A stretch of 64,000 nucleotides of DNA from an uncultured Collinsella sp. (GTDB taxonomy: Bacteria; Actinomycetota; Coriobacteriia; Coriobacteriales; Coriobacteriaceae), in assembly GCA_900544135.1 (NCBI GenBank), contig UQTU01000001.1:195651-259650 (forward strand), given 5' to 3'. This document shows positions 58,825 through 64,000 of this stretch, in pieces. A program made the translations under genes and the position numbers. Numbering within the stretch: position 1 is the first letter of the stretch; every line of letters starts with the position of its first letter. The notes beneath the pieces were generated by a model. The model did not search any database. It saw only the letters and a program-made list of their open reading frames with translations, and was not told where the DNA came from.

Positions 58825-60021
58825 CTAGGCGACGGGCTTGGCGCGGCGGATGGCTGGGAACATCACCGTGATGGCGAGGATAACGCCCACGACGGCAATC
58901 GCCCCGCCCACAAAGCCGATCCAAGCGATACCGGGACCCGAAACCACGGCGCCGCCGATTGCGGTGCCCGTGCCGATACCGAGGTTAAACAGGCCCGAGA
59001 AGATCGACATGGCGACGGCCGACGAATCTGCCGACGTGCACTTGATGAGCTCGGCCTGAAACGCCACGTTAAAGGCCGTGGCGCAGCAACCCCACAGTGC
59101 GCAGACGGCAAGCACTGTCACGAGCGAAGATGCGGCCGGCCCCATGAGCAGCAGGGCCGCCGGCACGCCGGAGAGCGTGATAGCCAAGAACGGGAAGCGA
59201 TGCCCATCGAACAGGCGGCCAAACAGCCAGCTTCCGAGCAAACCAGAGCAGCCAAACGCCGTCAGCGTCATGGTAATGGCGCCCGCATCGACGTGCGCGA
59301 CCTGCGCCAGGAAGGGCTCGATATAGCTGTAGCTTGCGTAATAGCCGGTCGCCATGAAGACCGTGACTGCGTAGAGCGCGATGAGGAGCGGGTTCTTGAG
59401 CAGCTCGGGCAGCTGTTTGACGGTAAAGCGCTCACCCGCCGGCATGGCCGGGAACACCGCTGCCTGGTAGACGACCGCGATGGCTGAGAGGCCCCCGACC
59501 ACGGCAAACGTCATGCGCCAGCCCACGGCCAAGCCAATGGCGCGACCGAGAGGCAGGCCAAAGATCTGCGCGATGGACGAGCCCGTGGCGATCATGCTGA
59601 TAGCGAGCGCCCCGTGGCGTGTGTCAACCAGGCGCGACGCCATGATCGAGGCGACCGACCAGAACACGGCGTGCGCGCAGGCAACCACCAGGCGCGCGCA
59701 GACTAAGATGGGATAGGTCGGCGCCAAGGCGGACAGGAACTGGCCCAGCGAGAACACGGCAAGCACGCCCAGCAGCATCCGCTTGAACTCGAAACGCGAA
59801 GCGAACACCATGAGTGGCAACGACAGCAGCATGACGCCCCAGGCATAGACCGAGATCATGATGCCCGCCTGGGCCTCGGTGAGCGAGAACGACGCGGCGA
59901 TATCAGTCAAAAGGCCGATGGGCATAAACTCCGACGTGTTGAACACGAACGCACAGCAGGTGAGACCGACGAGTGGGAGCCACTGCCTGAGCGTGATGCC
60001 GTCTTGCCTTGTCTGAGTCAT
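58825..60021 (-). CDS. MFS transporter of the drug/sugar efflux (DHA1) type
   Basis: A 398-residue, 12-segment inner-membrane transporter. After the first helix (LPLVGLTCCAFVFNTSEFMPIG) and the signature FEFKRMLLG loop, RLVVACAHAVFWSVASIMASRL and LGRAIGLAVGWRMTFAVVG match the family's helices 4-6. TSEFMPIGLL is common in the arabinose-efflux/AraJ-like subgroup. The substrate is unknown. Start 60021; TATAAT at 60060-60055 (minus) is the likely -10. Confidence 0.88.
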   Translation of the reverse strand: MTQTRQDGITLRQWLPLVGLTCCAFVFNTSEFMPIGLLTDIAASFSLTEAQAGIMISVYAWGVMLLSLPLMVFASRFEFKRMLLGVLAVFSLGQFLSALAPTYPILVCARLVVACAHAVFWSVASIMASRLVDTRHGALAISMIATGSSIAQIFGLPLGRAIGLAVGWRMTFAVVGGLSAIAVVYQAAVFPAMPAGERFTVKQLPELLKNPLLIALYAVTVFMATGYYASYSYIEPFLAQVAHVDAGAITMTLTAFGCSGLLGSWLFGRLFDGHRFPFLAITLSGVPAALLLMGPAASSLVTVLAVCALWGCCATAFNVAFQAELIKCTSADSSAVAMSIFSGLFNLGIGTGTAIGGAVVSGPGIAWIGFVGGAIAVVGVILAITVMFPAIRRAKPVA

Positions 60022-60066
60022 ATATAACGTCTCCAATCGTTTTGAGCGGAGGCGATTATATAGCAA

Positions 60067-60100
60067 CGGCCCCGCATCCGTCAGTACAGAAGCGGGGCCG
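60067..60100 (-). terminator. probable feoB terminator
   Basis: CGGCCCCGC (60067-60075) pairs with GCGGGGCCG (60092-60100). The tail on the minus strand is only TTGCTATAT, so termination may be partial; the downstream -10 of the MFS gene overlaps it. Confidence 0.6.
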
Positions 60101-60141
60101 AAAACAATTCGATACACAGAGGTTGCGCCGTCAATTCATAA

Positions 60142-62502
60142 CTAAGCCAACCCCAGCAATATGCCCGCCGAATGCACGACAAACGCCACGATCCAGGCAA
60201 CGGCGACCTGAAACGCGAATACGGCCACGGCATAGCGCGCGCCCAACTCGCTCTTGACAGCGCCGATTGCCGCCACACAAGGCGGGTACAGCAACGTAAA
60301 GACCAAGAACACGTAGGCGGTAAACGGCGAAAACATGGTCGACAGCGCCGCGGGCGACGTTGCGCCCAAAAGCACCGTGAGCGTCGAGATGACGCTCTCC
60401 TTGGCAATGAGCCCCGTGACGAGCGCCGTCGAGGCGCGCCAGTCGCCAAAGCCGAGCGGGGCCAACACCGGCGCGATGATGCTACCCAGACCGGCAAGCA
60501 GGCTTTGCGACTGGTCGGCGACCACGTTAAAGCGGATGTCGAACGTCTGAAGGAACCAGATGACCACCGTAGCGGCAAAGATAATGGTAAAGGCCTTGGT
60601 GATGAAGTCCTTGGCCTTATCCCATGCCAGCATCACCGTCGTCTTGACGCTCGGCAGGCGGTAATTGGGAAGCTCCATGATAAACGGCACCGGGTCGCCC
60701 TTAAATGCCGTGCGGTTGAGCACCAAAGCCGCGATGCAGCCGACCACGATACCGATCAGATAGAGCGAGACCATGGCGGGAACCGTCGCCTGCGGGAAGA
60801 ATGCTCCGCACAGCAAGCCGTAAACCGGCAACTTGGCTGAACAGCTCATAAACGGTGTGAGCATGACCGTCATCTTGCGGTCGTGCTCGGATGGGAGCGT
60901 ACGGGTCGACATGATAGCCGGCACGGTACAGCCAAAACCGACGAGCATGGGCACGAAGCTGCGGCCCGACAAGCCAAAGCGACGCAACACCTTATCCATG
61001 ACAAAGGCCACGCGCGCCATGTATCCGGAGTCTTCCAGAATGGAGAGGAACAAAAAGAGCACGACGATAATCGGCAGGAAGGTCAGCACGCTGCCCACAC
61101 CCGTAAGCACGCCGTCGACAGCCAGCGAGCGCACCACGTCGTTAGTACCGAACGCCTTGAGGCCCGCATCGGCCGAGGCGATGATGGCAGCGATACCGTC
61201 CTCCATGAGTCCCTGCAACGCCGCGCCGATCACGCCAAACGTCAGCCAAAAGACGAGGCCCATGATCACCAGAAACGCCGGAATGGCTGTGTAACGACCT
61301 GTCAGGATGCGGTCAATCTTGACGGAGCGCACGTGCTCGCGGCTCTCGTGCGGCTTGACGACGCAGCGCCCGCACACGTCGCCGATAAAGCTAAAACGCA
61401 TATCGGCCAGCGCAGATAGGCGGTCGGTGCCGGCCTCGCCTTCCATCTGGGTAATGATGTGCTCGATAGCGTCGAGCTCATTGCGATCCAGGTGAAGCGC
61501 CTCGGTTACCAGCTCATCGCCCTCGACCAGCTTGGTCGCCGCAAAGCGCACCGGGATGTGCGCCGTCACGGCATGGTCCTCGATCAGGTTAGCAATACCG
61601 TGGATGCAGCGATGCAGCGCACCGCCGTCCGGGCCGTCGGGCGCACAAAAGTCCAGGCGACCAGGGCGCTCGCGGAACCGCGCCACGTGCAGGGCGTGGT
61701 CCACCAACTCGCCGATACCCTCGTTGCGGGCAGCGCTAATGGGAACAACGGGCACGCCCAACAGGCTCTCGAGCAGGTTGACGTCCACGGCGCCGCCGTT
61801 GGCGGTCACCTCGTCCATCATGTTGAGCGCGATGACCATGGGGCGGTCGAGCTCCATAAGCTGTAGCGTCAGGTACAGGTTGCGTTCGATATTGGTGGCG
61901 TCGATGATGTCGATGATGGCGTCGGGGTTTTCGTCAAGGATGAATTGACGGCTCACGATCTCTTCGCCCGTGTACGGCGACAGCGAATAGATGCCAGGCA
62001 GGTCGGTAACGCTTGCCTCGGGGTGGTTGCGGATGGTGCCATCTTTGCGGTCGACCGTCACGCCGGGAAAGTTACCGACGTGCTGGTTGGAGCCCGTCAG
62101 CTGGTTGAATAACGTGGTCTTGCCGCAGTTTTGGTTGCCGGCGAGGGCAAAGTGCAGCGGCGCGCCCTCGGGCACGGCCGTCTTTGCCGCACGGGGCGAA
62201 TACGTCCCCTCGCCCAGGGCCGGATGCTCCGTCGTGCCGATTGCGGCGTTAGCGCGCGGACCCGTATCGGTGTCGTGAATACCCACGAGCTCGATGCGAG
62301 CGGCATCGTCCTTGCGCAGTGTCAACTCGTAGCCACGCAGGCGGATCTCGAGCGGATCGCCCATGGGGGCGTACTTCATCATGGTGACTTCGGTGCCCGG
62401 CGTTAGACCCATGTCCAAAATATGCTGTCGGAGTGCCTGATCGTCCGATGCCACCGATGCGACAACGGCGTCTTTTCCGATCTCGAGCGTATCGAGCTTC
62501 AC
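60142..62502 (-). CDS. feoB: FeoA-FeoB fusion, ferrous iron transporter
   Basis: A 786-residue protein. Residues 1-75 are a FeoA-like SH3 domain (LRQHILDMGLTPGTEVTMMKYAPMG). The G domain follows: G1 GNQNCGKTTLFN (~122), G3 DLPGIYSL and G4 NMMDE. The membrane part has the paired Gate blocks (RSFVPMLVGFGCTVPAIMSTRT, where family members have Cys in this position, and FMSCSAKLPVYG). It imports Fe2+ under anoxia. Fusion of FeoA to FeoB is known in some clades. No separate feoA or feoC is seen. Confidence 0.95.
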   Translation of the reverse strand: MKLDTLEIGKDAVVASVASDDQALRQHILDMGLTPGTEVTMMKYAPMGDPLEIRLRGYELTLRKDDAARIELVGIHDTDTGPRANAAIGTTEHPALGEGTYSPRAAKTAVPEGAPLHFALAGNQNCGKTTLFNQLTGSNQHVGNFPGVTVDRKDGTIRNHPEASVTDLPGIYSLSPYTGEEIVSRQFILDENPDAIIDIIDATNIERNLYLTLQLMELDRPMVIALNMMDEVTANGGAVDVNLLESLLGVPVVPISAARNEGIGELVDHALHVARFRERPGRLDFCAPDGPDGGALHRCIHGIANLIEDHAVTAHIPVRFAATKLVEGDELVTEALHLDRNELDAIEHIITQMEGEAGTDRLSALADMRFSFIGDVCGRCVVKPHESREHVRSVKIDRILTGRYTAIPAFLVIMGLVFWLTFGVIGAALQGLMEDGIAAIIASADAGLKAFGTNDVVRSLAVDGVLTGVGSVLTFLPIIVVLFLFLSILEDSGYMARVAFVMDKVLRRFGLSGRSFVPMLVGFGCTVPAIMSTRTLPSEHDRKMTVMLTPFMSCSAKLPVYGLLCGAFFPQATVPAMVSLYLIGIVVGCIAALVLNRTAFKGDPVPFIMELPNYRLPSVKTTVMLAWDKAKDFITKAFTIIFAATVVIWFLQTFDIRFNVVADQSQSLLAGLGSIIAPVLAPLGFGDWRASTALVTGLIAKESVISTLTVLLGATSPAALSTMFSPFTAYVFLVFTLLYPPCVAAIGAVKSELGARYAVAVFAFQVAVAWIVAFVVHSAGILLGLA

Positions 62503-62692
62503 GTCCGTGTTCCTCCCCCGACGCCCACAGGGCGTTGCATTTAGTTTACCTTGGCTAACCGTTTGCCACGGCTAACCAATTGTAACCATGCATGATAGCG
62601 CGAACACACAACGACGTTCAATCGACAGATTGCTGCAAGGAGTGTCCCCAAGTGCCGGCACAGACGATATGAGCAGGACATAAAAACATTGA
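62503..62692. other. gap upstream of the IS110 element
   Basis: No gene seen. A short TGTCCCCAAGTGCCGGCAC stretch (62643-62661) belongs to the dispersed TGTCCC family. The left boundary of the insertion sequence is probably within this gap but could not be fixed, since IS110 elements have no clear terminal inverted repeats. Confidence 0.4.
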
Positions 62693-62786
62693 GAGCCCCT
62701 GCTGCATGAAAGACCGCGGATTAGGCCGACAATGGTGAGTGTCTAATTCAGCCGCGGCGGCCACGCCGCATTCATGGAAGGGGCTC
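62693..62786 (+). ncRNA. bridge-RNA candidate at the IS110 left end
   Basis: Nested pairings GAGCCCCT/AGGGGCTC (62693-62700 with 62779-62786), CATGA/TCATG (62705-62709 with 62772-62776), and CCGCGG-ATTAG/CTAAT-CCGCGG (62714-62724 with 62743-62757) leave an 18-nt loop 62725-62742 and a TCAG bulge. IS110 group elements carry a bridge RNA in this non-coding end. The 3' arm also covers the transposase ribosome binding site. Confidence 0.5.
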
Positions 62787-62788
62787 CC

Positions 62789-63901
62789 ATGCTCGATACT
62801 ACCACCTTCGTCGGACTCGACGTCCACGCCCGCTCGATAAAGGCAGTCTCCCTCGACGTCATGACCGGGGAGGTACGTGCCGCGACCTTCGGCTACGACG
62901 CCGGCGCCGTCGCGGGGTGGGTGCGGTCCGTGGACCCAAAGGCCAGGTGCGTGTACGAGTCCGGGGTCACGGGGTTCGACCTGCAGAAGAGGCTCTCCGG
63001 CCTGGGGGTCGACTGCGTGGTCGGCGCCGTCTCGAAGATGATCAAGCCCAGCGCGGACAGGCGCAGGAAGAACGACCGCAACGACGCCGAGTTCCTCGCC
63101 CGCATGCTGTCGGTCGGCAACGTGGTCGAGGTGTGGGTCCCCGACGACGAGTGCGAGGCCGCCCGCGACCTGACCAGGGCGCTCGAGGACGCGAGGGACG
63201 ACCTCTCGCGCTCGAAGCAGCGGCTCTCCAAGTTCCTGCTCAGGCACGGGCTCGTCTTCGACGAGAGGACGCCCACCGGCCGCAGGAAGGGCAACTGGAC
63301 CCGGGCGCACTGGTCCTGGATCGAGTCGATAAGGTTCGCGGAGGGGGCCGACAACGACGTGCTCGCCTACTACGTCGACGCGGTCAGGCGGGCGGCGGAG
63401 GAGAAGGCGAGGCTCGAGGGGCTCGTCGAGGCCGAGGCCCGCAAGCCCAGGTGGAGGAGGAGGGTCGACTCCCTCCGCTGCCTCAAGGGCGTGGACACCG
63501 CGTCCGCCGCCGACCTCGTGTTCGAGGCCGGCGAGTTCTCGAGGTTCAGGAATGCCCGCTCGTTCGCGGCGTGGGTCGGCCTGACGCCCTCCGAGCACTC
63601 CAGCGGGGAGAGCGACCGCAGGGGCGCGATCACCAAGGCCGGCAACAAGCACCTGAGGAAGGCGCTGGTCGAGGCCGCGTGGCACTACCTGACGTGCTCC
63701 GCGCGGCCGAAGGAGCCCGCCAGGGGCCAGGCCCCGGACCCGGGCGCCCGCAGGCATGCCGCCAAGGGCGTGCGGAGGCTGGCCGAGAGGCGGGAGGCGC
63801 TGCTCGCGCGCGGGGTCCACAACAACAAGGCGAACGTCGCCACGGCGCGCGAGCTCGCCTGCTGGGTGTGGGCGGTCGGCCTCATGGCCGAGGAGGCGTA
63901 G
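62789..63901 (+). mobile_element. IS110-family transposase (DEDD recombinase)
   Basis: A 370-residue recombinase. The N-terminal RuvC-like DEDD set is Asp11 (FVGLDVH), Glu57 (YESG) and Asp96/Asp99 (KNDRNDAEFLA). The C-terminal Tnp20 domain contains LKGVDTASAADLVFEAG and the SSGESDRRGAITKAGNKHLR block near 271-290 with the catalytic Ser. ATG 62789 has GGAAGGGG upstream; ATG 62774 lies within the structured leader. Codon choice (many AGG Arg, very high GC3) differs from neighbours, indicating transfer. Full length, apparently intact. Confidence 0.93.
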
Positions 63902-64000
63902 GGGGGGGCGGTCCCCCGCACATTGTTAGCGTCAATATATTTTTCACCATTTTCACCAACGTATTTTCGCCAATCGCGCCAACGCGGATGCGCCGGATTC
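63902..64000. other. right flank of the IS110 element
   Basis: GGGGGGGCGGTCCCCC just after the stop may form a short hairpin (63901-63918). An AT-rich stretch (63925-63975) with repeated TTTTCACCA follows. The element's right end should be close by but is not resolved. Confidence 0.3.

Noticed and set aside
62618..63820. 400-codon minus-strand frame opposite the IS110 transposase
   Set aside because: Pro/Gly/Arg-rich shadow of a very GC-rich gene; the DEDD motifs are on the plus strand.

Overview
The window reads as a chromosome segment of a gut coriobacterium, most likely Collinsella (C. aerofaciens group). This is inferred from high GC coding bias, GTG/TTG starts, a selenium-type purine catabolism cluster next to strict-anaerobe functions (FeoB, type II FabK, RidA), and many short dispersed palindromes. 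I ran no database search, so species is not claimed.

Layout. 1-1.1 kb: left-edge debris, a DUF4143 ATPase remnant that has lost its ATPase half, and a 23-bp phased repeat array. 1.2-11.6 kb: purine/xanthine module (selenium-dependent xanthine dehydrogenase, polyferredoxin, YgfK, SsnA, NCS2 permease) with a divergent YheO-type regulator. 11.6-17.8 kb: RidA, a U32 peptidase-family protein, an RluA-type pseudouridine synthase, a field of palindromic repeats, and an oxidoreductase-DeoR operon. 18.2-24.0 kb: an S10-type ribosomal protein operon running rplC to rplX and then terminating. 24.5-27.7 kb: phosphatase, cation efflux, PTS IIC. 27.7-37.8 kb: a complete acc/fab fatty-acid operon with divergent birA. 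38-41.4 kb: rpsL-rpsG-fusA-rpsJ. 41.9-43.5 kb: ECF sigma/anti-sigma pair. 43.8-51.8 kb: rpoBC. 52.1-54.3 kb: galU and rplJL. 54.8-62.5 kb: aminotransferase, a hypothetical protein, DNA glycosylase, GH13 amylase, MFS transporter and a FeoA-FeoB fusion. 62.7-63.9 kb: an IS110-family element with codon use unlike its neighbours.

How genes work together. XDH, polyferredoxin, YgfK, SsnA and the permease form one purine uptake/oxidation unit. FabH-AcpP-FabK-FabD-FabG-FabF-AccB-FabZ-AccC-AccDA is a full malonyl-CoA and chain-elongation pathway, and the divergent BirA supplies biotin to AccB. The transcription/translation genes that are usually one supercluster are cut into blocks: galU lies between rplL and rpoB, the sigma island lies between rpoC and rpsL, rpsJ ends the str operon, and about 14 kb separates it from rplC.

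The strongest unexplained signal is a family of four long inverted repeats at 24285-24449, 41574-41712, 43611-43747 and 54611-54737. Three have a 67-nt core with constant flanks and an ATTAA-loop hairpin whose stem covaries. The arms are 32-49 bp, near-perfectly complementary, and mostly different in sequence between copies. All four have the same orientation, and each sits in the gap 5' of rplC, rpsL, the sigma gene or rplJ. Other dispersed hairpin families, a shared leader motif of three ribosomal-protein units, and a helix-hairpin-helix extension on RpoC are also reported.
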